Assembly: GCA_963716535.1 (NCBI GenBank)
Contig: OY970317.1
Coordinates: forward strand, 1,674,001-1,738,000
Direction of reading: 5' to 3'
Length of the DNA: 64,000 nucleotides
DNA from: Palsa-744 sp963716535
GTDB taxonomy: Bacteria; Actinomycetota; Thermoleophilia; Solirubrobacterales; Solirubrobacteraceae
The translations under genes and the position numbers were made by a program. Under the pieces are notes generated by a model. The model saw only the letters and a list, made by a program, of their open reading frames with translations, had not been told where the DNA came from and did no database searches. Of this stretch, positions 44,069 to 52,904 are shown in pieces (within the stretch, counting starts at the first letter, position 1; each line of letters starts with the position of its first letter).

Positions 44069-45154
44069 TCAACGATCGGGATCACCCAGCACATCGTCAA
44101 ATGCATGCCGCTCGTGCCGATGCCAACGCGCTCCCGCACCGGTGCCGTGCGAGCTGATATGCCCGGCATCGCGTAGCTCGTTGAGCGCCAGCCGCACCGT
44201 CGCCGAGCTTATGCCCGGTAGCGCACGATGGATATCGCGGGTGCGGAATTCCGCAGGCGCATGGTGCAGGATGTGTTCACGAACACGTTCCTGCTTGGAG
44301 CCCGTACTGGTCCTGCCGGCCGCGACGCGCTGCTCGAAGTCGTCGTACGCACCACCGAGGATGCGCACCAGGAAGGTCGTCCACGGCCAGATCGTGTGAT
44401 GCCCCTGATGCCAGCCCCGCTGTGATTCATACAGGCTCTGGTAGTAGGCGTTCTTGGCTTCGAAGATGCGCTGCTCGACGCTGACATAGCGAGCGACGCC
44501 GTAGCCGGCCGCGAGTAGCTCGTGGGTGGTCACGAGGCGTGCCAGTCGACCATTGCCATCGGCCACTGGGTGGATCGCGAGAAGGTCAACGATCAGGGCA
44601 CCGATCAAGACCAGGGGGTGGGTACGAGCTTCACGCTTCGCTGCTTCGTAGCGATCCAAAAGCTCGACTAGCAGCGTCGGTGTCTCGTGCTCGCCCGGCG
44701 GGGTGAACACGACTTCGCGCATGCCGCCCTCGTAGGAGACGATTAGGTTCTGATCGCTCTTGAGATGCCCGCCTCGCCCATCGGCATGCTGGAACAACAG
44801 CCGGTGCAGGTGCAGCATGAACGGCACGGTCAGAGGCTCGTTTCGCTCAAGGCTCATGACGTAGTCGATCGCGTCGCGATAACCGGCGAACTCTCTCTCG
44901 TTGCGGTTGCGAAAACGTGGGCTGCCCTCGGCTATCCGTAGTGCACGGCCCTCTGCCACGGTCACGTTCTCGATCGCGTTCGAGGCTGTGATCGAGGCAA
45001 CGCGGGCGTTTTCCGAGAGTGTTCGCAAGAGCTCCGGGAGCTGATCCGCGAACAGCAGTTCTTGGCCCTTGTAGGTGTCGATCCGCGACAGCTCTGCGCC
45101 AAGCTCTCGTGGCTGCCCGCCGAACGTGCCGTCCAGGTCGATGAAGCTCCTCAT
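44069..45154 (-). CDS. Fic family protein with C-terminal winged-helix domain
   Basis: 361 aa. Fic proteins move AMP or other groups from nucleotides to protein side chains. The core motif HPVADGNGRLAR is at residues 195-206 (HPFxxGNGRxxR with V for F). An inhibitory-helix motif SNAIEN at 58-63 fits the (S/T)xxxE(G/N) pattern of self-inhibited class II Fic proteins. The C-terminus (about 285-345) reads as a winged helix (REHILHHAPAEFRTRDIHRA, then SATVRLALNELRDAGHI). The gene seems lower in GC than its neighbours and has an AT-rich inverted repeat upstream, suggesting acquisition by transfer and self-regulation. Target unknown. Confidence 0.88.
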   Translation of the reverse strand: MRSFIDLDGTFGGQPRELGAELSRIDTYKGQELLFADQLPELLRTLSENARVASITASNAIENVTVAEGRALRIAEGSPRFRNRNEREFAGYRDAIDYVMSLERNEPLTVPFMLHLHRLLFQHADGRGGHLKSDQNLIVSYEGGMREVVFTPPGEHETPTLLVELLDRYEAAKREARTHPLVLIGALIVDLLAIHPVADGNGRLARLVTTHELLAAGYGVARYVSVEQRIFEAKNAYYQSLYESQRGWHQGHHTIWPWTTFLVRILGGAYDDFEQRVAAGRTSTGSKQERVREHILHHAPAEFRTRDIHRALPGISSATVRLALNELRDAGHISSHGTGAGARWHRHERHAFDDVLGDPDR

Positions 45155-45171
45155 AGTGCTAATGATCGCAT

Positions 45172-45205
45172 AATAATGCTAAAAACTGGCCCAATTAGCA
45201 TTATT
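45172..45205. repeat. AT-rich 11-bp inverted repeat upstream of fic
   Basis: AATAATGCTAA (45172-45182) and TTAGCATTATT (45195-45205) are perfect inverted copies with a 12-bp spacer, 18-51 bp upstream of the fic start. One arm overlaps a TATTAT -10-like box. A likely operator, possibly for the Fic winged helix; the role is inferred. Confidence 0.6.
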
Positions 45206-45291
45206 TTCGCAATATTGGCACCATCCAAGTCCGCCCTAAGGGCCAGCTAGGCTCATCAGGGCGCTACCCGGTAGCCGCGCTACCCGGTGGC

Positions 45292-46710
45292 TCAAGGCGC
45301 GCGTCGGTGCCCGCCGGCGCGCTCGACTCCGGCCTTCACGACCGCCTCAAACTCGCTGGCGCGGCCTTCGTATGAAAGCTGCTCGCGCAGCTCGGCGCGC
45401 TCGAACACACGAGCGGCACCGGCGAACTTCGCCTCCGCAAGCTCGGCGATGACCTCCCGCATGCGCTCCCCGTCGTCCGGCTCGACGAGCCACACGCCGG
45501 GCTTGTCCGCGAGGTAGTCCCAGTTCTCCCCGCGCGGCACCGCCGCGAGGATCGGGCGGTCGGTCATCAGGTACTCGTAGGTCTTCGCCGAGATGCGCCC
45601 GCCGCGCGAGCCGTCCGTGCGGCCGGGAAGCGTCAGGAACAGCAGGTCGGCGCCGGCGAGGATGCCCGCCACCTCGGCGTGCGCGACCGGGTCGAGCACC
45701 GTCACGACGTCTTGCACGCCGGCGCTCGCGAGCGCCTGGGCGACGACGTCGGCCGCGTACGGGTTGCCGTGCAGCGTCAGGCCGACGCGTCCAGCCCAGT
45801 CGGGATGCTCGGCGATCGCGTCGATGATCGCGTGGCCGATCACCTCCGGCGAGGATGTTCGCTGATCGAGCGCCATCAGCTCGTAGCGGCCGAGGCGCAG
45901 CCACGCGTTGTAGAGGCGCTTTGCGATCCCGGGCGGCGGCGCGTGCGCCTCGATCAGCGCCCACCACCCCGACATCGCGCCGACATAGGCGATCTCGAAG
46001 CGCTCGTGCGACAGCGCGCCCTGCGACGCGCCGTCGGTCGCTCCGCCGTCCGCCGTGCGCGTACGGAAGTCCGCCGCGTCGGCGCCGTAGCGAACGAGGT
46101 GCAGCTTCTCGCGCGCGCCCCGAGGCTGTCGCGAGCGCACCGCCTCGAGGTTCGTCGCGGAGACGTAGATGACCTCATCGGCGCACCTTACGTACAGGTC
46201 CTCCAGCGCCTCGGCGAGGCGATAGTGCAGCCGCGTCGGGAAGTGCGGATGCATGTCCGTGCACGTCAGCGAGTCGTCGAGGTTGAGGATCAGCGGCAGG
46301 CGCCGCAGCCTGCTGAGCACGATCCCCGCGAGCCCCGCGGAGTAGGGCATCATGAACACGACGATCGCCCGCGGCCGGCGCTCGCGTGCGATGCGTCGTC
46401 CGGCGAGCACCGCGGGCGCGACCCAGAAGATCGACTCGTCGGGCCACACGGCAAGCTCGAGCAGCTTGCTCAGACGCAGGCGCCGCAGCAGGGCGAGCAG
46501 CTTGCGCGGTCGCCAGCTGCGCACGACCTCAACCGCGACTTGCGAGTCCCCCCGCGGGCCATCCGCCTCGCTCAGCACCGTGACATCCCAGCGGGCGCTC
46601 AGATGCTCCAGCAGCTTGCTCGCGCGAATCGCGGTCGGCGTGGTGTCCGGGGCGAACGACTGCGAGACGCAGAGAAGTGCGGGCCGCTCACCGGAGTGCA
46701 ACGGCGTCAT
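45292..46710 (-). CDS. Glycosyltransferase (GT4-like)
   Basis: 472 aa from ATG 46710 (MTPLHSGERPALLCVSQSF), overlapping the stop of the upstream glycosyltransferase by ATGA. GT-B fold signs: FAPDTTPTAIRASKLLEHL near residue 18, LILNLDDSLTCTDMHPHFP near residue 135 (acidic loop), IYVSATNLEAV near residue 175 and IGHAIIDAIAEHPDW. The C-terminal donor site reads ADLLFLTLPGRTDGSRGGRISAKTYEYL rather than a clear E-x7-E. Last gene of the asnB operon. Sugar unknown. Confidence 0.8.
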   Translation of the reverse strand: MTPLHSGERPALLCVSQSFAPDTTPTAIRASKLLEHLSARWDVTVLSEADGPRGDSQVAVEVVRSWRPRKLLALLRRLRLSKLLELAVWPDESIFWVAPAVLAGRRIARERRPRAIVVFMMPYSAGLAGIVLSRLRRLPLILNLDDSLTCTDMHPHFPTRLHYRLAEALEDLYVRCADEVIYVSATNLEAVRSRQPRGAREKLHLVRYGADAADFRTRTADGGATDGASQGALSHERFEIAYVGAMSGWWALIEAHAPPPGIAKRLYNAWLRLGRYELMALDQRTSSPEVIGHAIIDAIAEHPDWAGRVGLTLHGNPYAADVVAQALASAGVQDVVTVLDPVAHAEVAGILAGADLLFLTLPGRTDGSRGGRISAKTYEYLMTDRPILAAVPRGENWDYLADKPGVWLVEPDDGERMREVIAELAEAKFAGAARVFERAELREQLSYEGRASEFEAVVKAGVERAGGHRRAP

Positions 46711-47888
46711 GCTAGCGCCCGCTCGTACACGGCCGTGACCGCCGCCGCGTGCCGCTCGGTCGTGAATGCCTGCTCGACCCTGCGCCTGCCCGCCACGCCC
46801 AGCTCGCGGCCGTGGTCGGGACGCTCGGCGATGCGCCGCACCGCCTGCGCCCACGCGCTCGGCTGTCCAGGCGGCAGCAGATAGCCCTCGCGCCCATCCT
46901 CGATGATCTCGGTGGGCCCGCCGACGTTCGTCGCGAGCACCGGCACGCCAAGCGCCATCGCCTCGATCAGCGCGCGCCCGAACGGCTCCTCGGTGGAGGG
47001 CAGCAGCAGCACGTCGAGCGCGCGCATCAGCTCGGGGACGTCCTCGCGCTCGCCGAGGAACGACACCCGATCGGCAACACCGGCCTGCACCGCCTGCGCC
47101 TTCAGGCCGGCGACATAGGCCTCGTTGTCAAAGCGCGTCGAGCGGGCCACGAACTTGGCCGAGCCGATCAGCAGCAGCTGCGCGTCGAGCCCTTCGCGCC
47201 GTAGCTCCGCGAGCGCGGCGATCGCCGTGTCCTGCCCCTTCCACGGGCTCAGCTGCGCGACCACGCCGAGCAGCAGCCGATGCTGCCCAGCCGCGCCAAG
47301 GCGGGCGCGCGCCTGCGCGCGGTCGATTCGATCGGGGTCGAAGCGCGTGAGGTCGACGGGGTTGTGGACGACCTCCACGCGCGTGGACGGCGCCGCCGCG
47401 AGCACCGTGCGGGCGGTGTACGCGGAGTTGGCGATCACGGTGCTCGCCGTCGCCGCGATCAGGCGCATCGTCGCGCTCGTCAGCGCACCGGGCGGCAGGC
47501 AGTCGCGGACGTGCACGACGGTAGCCGCACGCGGCCGCGCGAGGCCGACCACGATGCCGCTGCGGATCGAGTTCGCGTGCACGACCTGGACGGCCTGCTG
47601 CCGAGCCAGACGGCGCACCTGCGTCGCGGCGAAGCTCAGCTCCGCCAACGTGCGCGGCGTGTGCAGCGGGTGCAGCCTGAGGCTGCCCGCCGTCCCAGCG
47701 ATCGTCAGTGTGGGAATCCCGTCCTCCCCATCCCCACCCCCTCGAAGCCCCCCGACCGCCGCCTGCAGGGCGCCGCGCGGGCTCGCGAGGAGCGGCTGCA
47801 CCGTCTCCGGCAGCGCGCCGAGCAGGCTCAGCAGCGAGCGCTCGCCGCCGCCCACCTCAGCCGTGTGGTTGACGTAGAGGACCCTCAT
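46707..47888 (-). CDS. GT4-family glycosyltransferase
   Basis: 393 aa. MRVLYVNHTAEVGGGERSLL at the N-terminus has the usual GT4 glycine turn. VVHANSIRSG near residue 100 and VEVVHNPVDLTRFDPDR near residue 173 follow. VVAQLSPWKGQDTAIAAL near residue 208 and LLPSTEEPFGRALIEAMALGVP (E-x7-E near residues 298-306) complete the GT-B pattern. ATGA overlaps at both ends with the neighbouring glycosyltransferases show tight coupling. No membrane segment. Donor and acceptor unknown. Confidence 0.9.
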   Translation of the reverse strand: MRVLYVNHTAEVGGGERSLLSLLGALPETVQPLLASPRGALQAAVGGLRGGGDGEDGIPTLTIAGTAGSLRLHPLHTPRTLAELSFAATQVRRLARQQAVQVVHANSIRSGIVVGLARPRAATVVHVRDCLPPGALTSATMRLIAATASTVIANSAYTARTVLAAAPSTRVEVVHNPVDLTRFDPDRIDRAQARARLGAAGQHRLLLGVVAQLSPWKGQDTAIAALAELRREGLDAQLLLIGSAKFVARSTRFDNEAYVAGLKAQAVQAGVADRVSFLGEREDVPELMRALDVLLLPSTEEPFGRALIEAMALGVPVLATNVGGPTEIIEDGREGYLLPPGQPSAWAQAVRRIAERPDHGRELGVAGRRRVEQAFTTERHAAAVTAVYERALA

Positions 47889-49105
47889 GCCGACGCCGCG
47901 TTCCCGTCGCCCACGCCGGGGCCGCCGCCGCGCGTGTCGCCTGGGTCACCGGCGCTCGCGCCCGGACGCGATGGCAACAGCTCGAGCAGCGCCTCCTGCA
48001 CGCGCGCGACGATCGCCGGCCAGGCGTGTTCCTGCGCGCGCAGCCGGCCGGCAGCGCCGAGCCGGTTCGCCAGCTCAGGGTCCAGCAGCAGCCGGCTGAT
48101 CGCCTCGGCGACCGCGAGCTGGTCGAGCGGGTCGACGAGCAGGCCGGTGACGCCGTCGAGAACCGCGTCGAGCGCGCCGCCGACGTTGCCCGCGACCACC
48201 GGCTTGCCGTACGCGCCGGCCTCCAGGTAGACGATCCCGAAGCCCTCGCCGGCGAAGCCGCCGGCCGGCAGCCTGCTTGGCATCGCCAGCAGCTGCGTGC
48301 GCCGCAGCCACGCGTTGCGCTCCTCGTCGCTGACGGAGCCGAGGAAGCTGATCGAGTCAGCGACGCCGTAGGAGCGCGCGAGCGCTTCGATCTCGCCGCG
48401 CAGGCTGCCGTCACCGAGCACCACCCACTGCACGTCGGGCACCTTCGCGCGCACCAGCGCGAGCGCGCGCACGAGCACGTCGTGGCCCTTGTAGCGCTCC
48501 TGAATGCGCGCGACCGTCAGGAACGTCGGGCGCTCAGCCGGCTCGAGCGCGGCGTCGAGCCACGCGGCGTCCAGCGGCGCGCCATCCTGCGGCACCTCGA
48601 CGCCGTTGGGGATGATCGTGATGTTGGCGTCGGCCGCGCCGGTGGCGCGCACGAGGCCCGCCGTGTAGCCGCTGACAGCGATCGCGAGATCCGCTTGGGT
48701 GGCGGCGAACGCGGCCAGCCGCGGCCGCGCGCCGATCTCTTCCGCGTGGAAGTACTGCGCGACGGGCACGCCGAGCGCGCGCTTGATCGCCGCCGCCGCG
48801 GGGCTCGCCACGAGGTGCATGCTGAGCGTCGCGTGCGGTTTGAAGCGCAGCGCCTCACCGAGGGCGTGCGCGTTCAGTAGTGCCAGTTGCGCGGCGTGCG
48901 GCAGCGACGCCGCGCCGATCCTGCGCACGGCGGTGTCACGTGAGCTGTCGTACTGGCGCGCGCCCGCCTGCGCGAGCGCCAGCACGCGGGTCTCAAACGC
49001 ATCGACTCCGCCAGCCAAGCGCTCGCTGACGAGCTGAATGCCGCCGGGCGCCGGCGGATAGTCCGGCGTCAGGATCAGCAGTCGCGGTTTGAGGTCCCGG
49101 GGCAA
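47885..49105 (-). CDS. GT4-family glycosyltransferase
   Basis: 406 aa from TTG 49105, 4 bp after the asnB stop. LLILTPDYPPAPGGIQLVSE opens the acceptor domain and is characteristic of the PimB-like GT4 group. FLTVARIQERYKGHDVLVRAL near residue 190 and SRLPAGGFAGEGFGIVYLEAGA (E-x7-E near residue 290) belong to the donor domain. The C-terminal 25 residues are Gly/Asp-rich. It overlaps the next gene by ATGA. Possibly a mannosyltransferase from motif wording; low certainty on the sugar. Confidence 0.88.
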   Translation of the reverse strand: MPRDLKPRLLILTPDYPPAPGGIQLVSERLAGGVDAFETRVLALAQAGARQYDSSRDTAVRRIGAASLPHAAQLALLNAHALGEALRFKPHATLSMHLVASPAAAAIKRALGVPVAQYFHAEEIGARPRLAAFAATQADLAIAVSGYTAGLVRATGAADANITIIPNGVEVPQDGAPLDAAWLDAALEPAERPTFLTVARIQERYKGHDVLVRALALVRAKVPDVQWVVLGDGSLRGEIEALARSYGVADSISFLGSVSDEERNAWLRRTQLLAMPSRLPAGGFAGEGFGIVYLEAGAYGKPVVAGNVGGALDAVLDGVTGLLVDPLDQLAVAEAISRLLLDPELANRLGAAGRLRAQEHAWPAIVARVQEALLELLPSRPGASAGDPGDTRGGGPGVGDGNAASA

Positions 49106-49109
49106 GGGC

Positions 49110-51032
49110 TCAGGCGATCGCTCGAGCGGTGGCGTGATCGGCGCCGTCGAGCCCGCAGAAGCGATCGGCCCACAGCCCCAGCGCGAGCAGCGGCCACAGC
49201 CGCTCGCTGTGATCGCGCGCGCCGGCGAGATGCTCGCCGACGAGCGCGCGCACGGCCTCGCGCGCGAAGTAACCCTCGCTGTAGAGCACGCCGTGCTCGG
49301 GCTGCGCGCGCAGCACGTCCGCGAGCGGGCCGCGCAGCCAGTCCGCGGCGGGCACGCGGAAGGCGGTCTTGCGGTAACGGCCGAGGCGCGGCGTCTCGAG
49401 CACGCCGGCCGGCAACATCGCGCGCAGCAGCGCCTTGCCTCCGCCAGCTAGGTGCACTGAGGTGTCCAGCGAGGCGGCGAAGTCGGCCAGCTCCCGGTTC
49501 AGGAACACGGTCCTGATCTCGAGCGAGGCGAGCATCCCGGCGCGGTCGGTCTTGAACAGCACGTCGTCTGGCAGGTAGTCCACCTGGTCGAGGTGCATCA
49601 GCCAGCGCACGGTGCCCTCACCCCGGCCATTGAGAGGCGGCTCGCCCGCGCGCGTGCTCAGATCGGCGAGTACCTGGCTGGCGCCGACGCCGGCCAGGCG
49701 CGGCCCGTAGAGCGCCCGGCGGTCGTGGCGGCGCTCGGAGGTGACCCAATCGAGGTTGCGCTCCAGCAGCGGCGCGGGCGCCAGGCGCTGCGCGGCGCGC
49801 TGACCGCGCCCGGCACGCTCGGCGCCGCCGCGCAGCAGCGACCCGAGCGATCGCGCCGCGACCGGCCCGAGCGCGGCCTCCGCGCGGCGAGAGCGCTCCA
49901 GCCAGCGATAGCGCGGGTAGCCGCCGAACAGCTCGTCGGCGCCCTCGCCACCAAGCGCGACCGTCACGCGCGGGCGCGCGAACTCCGAGAGTGCGTTCAG
50001 CGGCAGCAGCGCACGGTCGCCCAGCGGCTGGTCGATGCTGGCCAGCAGCGCGGGCGCGCGCTCGGCGACGTCACGCTCGGTGAGCGTCACCTCGTGGTGT
50101 TCGCTGTTCAGATACGCGGCCATACGGCGCGCCTGCGCCGTCTCGCTGACGGCGCCGACGTCGTAGCCGACGGTGAACGTCTGCAGGCGCTTGGACGACG
50201 CCTTGGCGGCAGCGATCGCCACCAGCGTCGAGTCCACGCCGCCGCTGAGGAACACGCCGAGCGGCACGTCGGAGATCATGCGCGCGGCGACCGACTCCTC
50301 GAACAGCCGCGCGGTCTCCGCGAGCACCGACTCCAGTCGCTCGCGCGGGGCGACGCGCTCCTCGCTGGCGCTCCACCAAGCCCGCTCGCGGCAACGCCGA
50401 TCCTCGCGCTGCCAGCTCAGCAGGTGCCCAGGCGCCAGTTGACGCACACCGGGCACGATCGTCTCTGGGCCGGGCACGTAGGCGAACACGAAGAACGCGT
50501 CGATCGCCGCCGGGTCCAGCGCGCGCAGCGCCGGCTTGGCCGCCACCAGCGCGCTCAGCTCCGAGGCGAACAGCAGCTCGCCGTCGTGCTCGTGCACGAA
50601 CAGCGGCTTCTCGCCGAAGCGATCGCGCGCGAGCAGCAGGCGCCCGCGTCGTTCGTCCCACAGCGCGAACGCGAACATCCCGTCGAGCGCCTGCACCAGC
50701 TCCTCGCCGTACTCCTCGTAGAGATGGACCAGCACCTCGGTGTCCGAGCTGGTGGCGAAGCGGTGCCCGCGCCGCTGCAGCTCCGCGCGCAGCTGCGGGT
50801 GGTTGTAGATCTCGCCGTTGCACACCACCCACAGTGAGCGATCCTCGTTGCAGATCGGCTGATGTCCACCCTCTACGTCGATGATCGACAGGCGCCGCAT
50901 GCCGATGCTGACGCCGCTCGCGCTGTCGGTGTGCGCGCCCTCGTCGTCGGGACCGCGGTGGTGCATCGCCGCGCACATGCTCCTGACCGCGCGCCCGCCG
51001 GGGTCATCCGTGCTCCCTGCGATTCCGCACAC
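49110..51032 (-). CDS. asnB: Asparagine synthase (glutamine-hydrolysing)
   Basis: 640 aa. The start GTG is followed by TGC, so Cys2 is the glutaminase nucleophile in MCGIAGSTDD. MHHRGPDDEG, IYNHPQLRAELQRRGH and the glutaminase core end near residue 200. The synthetase domain has the PP-loop GVFLSGGVDSTLVAIAA near residue 257, GEGADELFGGYPRY near residue 375 and YRKTAFRVPAADWL near the end. Such genes are common in surface-polysaccharide clusters, where they may amidate sugar acids or supply asparagine; which applies here is unknown. Heads a four-gene operon with three glycosyltransferases. Leaderless -10 TATGTT. Confidence 0.9.
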   Translation of the reverse strand: MCGIAGSTDDPGGRAVRSMCAAMHHRGPDDEGAHTDSASGVSIGMRRLSIIDVEGGHQPICNEDRSLWVVCNGEIYNHPQLRAELQRRGHRFATSSDTEVLVHLYEEYGEELVQALDGMFAFALWDERRGRLLLARDRFGEKPLFVHEHDGELLFASELSALVAAKPALRALDPAAIDAFFVFAYVPGPETIVPGVRQLAPGHLLSWQREDRRCRERAWWSASEERVAPRERLESVLAETARLFEESVAARMISDVPLGVFLSGGVDSTLVAIAAAKASSKRLQTFTVGYDVGAVSETAQARRMAAYLNSEHHEVTLTERDVAERAPALLASIDQPLGDRALLPLNALSEFARPRVTVALGGEGADELFGGYPRYRWLERSRRAEAALGPVAARSLGSLLRGGAERAGRGQRAAQRLAPAPLLERNLDWVTSERRHDRRALYGPRLAGVGASQVLADLSTRAGEPPLNGRGEGTVRWLMHLDQVDYLPDDVLFKTDRAGMLASLEIRTVFLNRELADFAASLDTSVHLAGGGKALLRAMLPAGVLETPRLGRYRKTAFRVPAADWLRGPLADVLRAQPEHGVLYSEGYFAREAVRALVGEHLAGARDHSERLWPLLALGLWADRFCGLDGADHATARAIA

Positions 51033-51038
51033 CGCGCA

Positions 51039-51044
51039 AACATA
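51039..51044 (-). promoter_or_regulatory. Putative -10 box (TATGTT), leaderless asnB operon
   Basis: On the minus strand TATGTT ends 6 nt before GTG 51032, with no Shine-Dalgarno sequence. Confidence 0.5.
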
Positions 51045-51187
51045 GCGTTCGGCGGATGTCCAGCTTCGTGGAGGCTCTAACAGCGCCTTAAAGTTCTGCC
51101 CACCAGGCGCCGATAGCTTCCTCAGAAATAACTGTCCAGCCGTTCGTCCTGCCGCTTTCTCCCTGTCGCCCGGAGGGCTACCAGACC

Positions 51188-52189
51188 ATGCCGATCGTTC
51201 TTCGCCGCGCCCTCCTAGCGTCGCCGATCGCCCTGCTGGCCGGTGGGCTGTTCGCGCCCGCCACCGTGCTGGCGCGACGCGTCGGCGACTGCAGCGTCAG
51301 CATGCAAGCCTCCTCGCCCGTCGTCAGCTCCGGCGAAGCCGCGACGCTGCTCGGCCGTCTGAGCTGCCCCGAAGGCGTCAGCGCGGCCGGCGAAACGCTC
51401 GCCATCCTCCAACGCGAGCACGGCGGCGGCGAATCCGGGCTCAGCGAAGTCGCGAGCGTCACCACCTCCGAAGACGGCTCCTTTGAACTGCAGACCGCGC
51501 CGCTGACCGGCAAGAGCGTGTTCATCGTACGCTCGCTGCTGGCGCGCGGTGGGCGTACGGTCGTGCGCGTCACGCCGAAGGTCACGATCGAAGGCCCGGC
51601 GGCCGGCGCCGCCGCGCTGACCACGCGCGGCGACCGCTCGAGCGGGCGCAACCGCTTCACCTTCACCGGCACCGTCAGCCCAGCGCTCGCCGGCATGCGC
51701 GTGTCGCTGCAGCGCGAGTACCCGGCAGACGGCGATAGCTGGCACACGATCGCCTTCGGGCAGCTCGACGAAGAAGGCCGCTACTCGATCACGCACGGCT
51801 TCGACAGCGTCGGCGCGGTCAGCGTACGCGTGATCGTGCACCCGCGCGGCGAGCTTCCGATCGCAAGCGAACCGCTCAGCTACGACATCACGCAGGCTCA
51901 GAACCCGGCGCTCACGATCGAATCCTCGGCCGACCCGATCGCGTCGGGGACCGCGGTGAACATCACCGGCGTCGCGGCCGGGGCGGAAGGCCAGACGGTG
52001 ATGCTGCTCGCCAGCAGCCACGGCCAGCGCTTCACGCCGCTCGCCAAAGGCACGACCGAAGCAGGTGGCGCCTACAGCTTCACGGTGACGCCGTCGCTCG
52101 ACACCACCTACAGGGTGATCGACGCGCAGGCGCGCTCGACGCCGCTACTCGAGACCGTCAGCGCGCCGCCGGCCGCGCCAGCCAGTTGA
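51188..52189 (+). CDS. Secreted Ig-like repeat protein
   Basis: 333 aa. Signal peptide at residues 1-29 (RRALLASPIALLAGGLFAPA then TVLAR). About three beta-sandwich repeats follow: one beginning VSSGEAATLLGRLSCPEG, one beginning NRFTFTGTVSPALAGMRVSL and one beginning PIASGTAVNITGVAAGAEGQ. Each has the G-x-V/L turn of bacterial Ig-like modules. The GTVSPALAG block recalls GTVTPAEVG in the secreted protein at 35671-36762. No membrane anchor. Probably structural or adhesive. The 155-bp region upstream separates it from asnB and carries both promoters. Confidence 0.72.
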   Translation: MPIVLRRALLASPIALLAGGLFAPATVLARRVGDCSVSMQASSPVVSSGEAATLLGRLSCPEGVSAAGETLAILQREHGGGESGLSEVASVTTSEDGSFELQTAPLTGKSVFIVRSLLARGGRTVVRVTPKVTIEGPAAGAAALTTRGDRSSGRNRFTFTGTVSPALAGMRVSLQREYPADGDSWHTIAFGQLDEEGRYSITHGFDSVGAVSVRVIVHPRGELPIASEPLSYDITQAQNPALTIESSADPIASGTAVNITGVAAGAEGQTVMLLASSHGQRFTPLAKGTTEAGGAYSFTVTPSLDTTYRVIDAQARSTPLLETVSAPPAAPAS

Positions 52190-52892
52190 CGGCAGTCGTG
52201 TTCGCGGCGAACGCCGCACGCGTCACCGGGCCTTCGCCGGTGACCGTCAGCACCTCGTAGCCGAACTCCTCCAACAGCTCCCAAGCCGCCGCCGGCGCCG
52301 CGTCGTACAGCGCCGACGCCGCCGCGACGTGCTCGAAGATCAGCAACGGTTTCATGCGCGTCAGCACCTCGCGAGCGCCCGCGAAGACATCCAGCTCGGC
52401 GCCCTCGACGTCGACCTTGATGACCGTCGGCGCGAGATCGGCAAGCTCGACGTCGAGTGTCGAGACCTCCACGGTGATGTACTCGGGGTCGCCGCGCTCG
52501 TCGCTGACGACGGGGCTGCGACGCAAGCCGCTCCAGCCGTCCATCGTGCGGAAGTGGCAGAACTCGGCCTGCCCCGGTTGCGCGGCCAGCGCCTTGTTGC
52601 GAACGTCAACGGACGGGTAGGAACGCCTGACCTCGGCGGCCAGCGCCGGGATCGGCTCGAACGCCACGTGCCGTGCCGTGGGCGCCACGCGCAGTGCCTC
52701 GCCCAGCACCTGGCCCCTATTCGTGCCGACGTCCACATACGTGCTCGCTCCGTTCAGCGCGCTCGCGAGGATCGCCCTGATCGCGATCTCCTCGTGCAGC
52801 TCCTCGCGCGCCGTCGCGTACACGGCCGCCATCAGCTCCGGGCGCTCCAGCCGTCGCGACAGCCAGCCGACGCCGCGTCTCAGAAACCCCAT
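52158..52892 (-). CDS. FkbM family methyltransferase
   Basis: 244 aa SAM-dependent O-methyltransferase-like protein. The SAM motif is YVDVGTNRGQVLGEALRVAP near residue 47, followed by HVAFEPIPALAAEVR, VEVSTLDVELADLAPTVIKV and DVEGAELDVFAGAREVL, the FkbM signature. It lies 12 bp downstream of a family B sulfotransferase on the same strand, so it may methylate the same glycan or lipid. The 3' end overlaps the convergent secreted protein gene by 32 bp. Confidence 0.88.
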   Translation of the reverse strand: MGFLRRGVGWLSRRLERPELMAAVYATAREELHEEIAIRAILASALNGASTYVDVGTNRGQVLGEALRVAPTARHVAFEPIPALAAEVRRSYPSVDVRNKALAAQPGQAEFCHFRTMDGWSGLRRSPVVSDERGDPEYITVEVSTLDVELADLAPTVIKVDVEGAELDVFAGAREVLTRMKPLLIFEHVAAASALYDAAPAAAWELLEEFGYEVLTVTGEGPVTRAAFAANTTAVNWLARPAAR

Positions 52893-52904
52893 GTGAAGAT
52901 CTTC

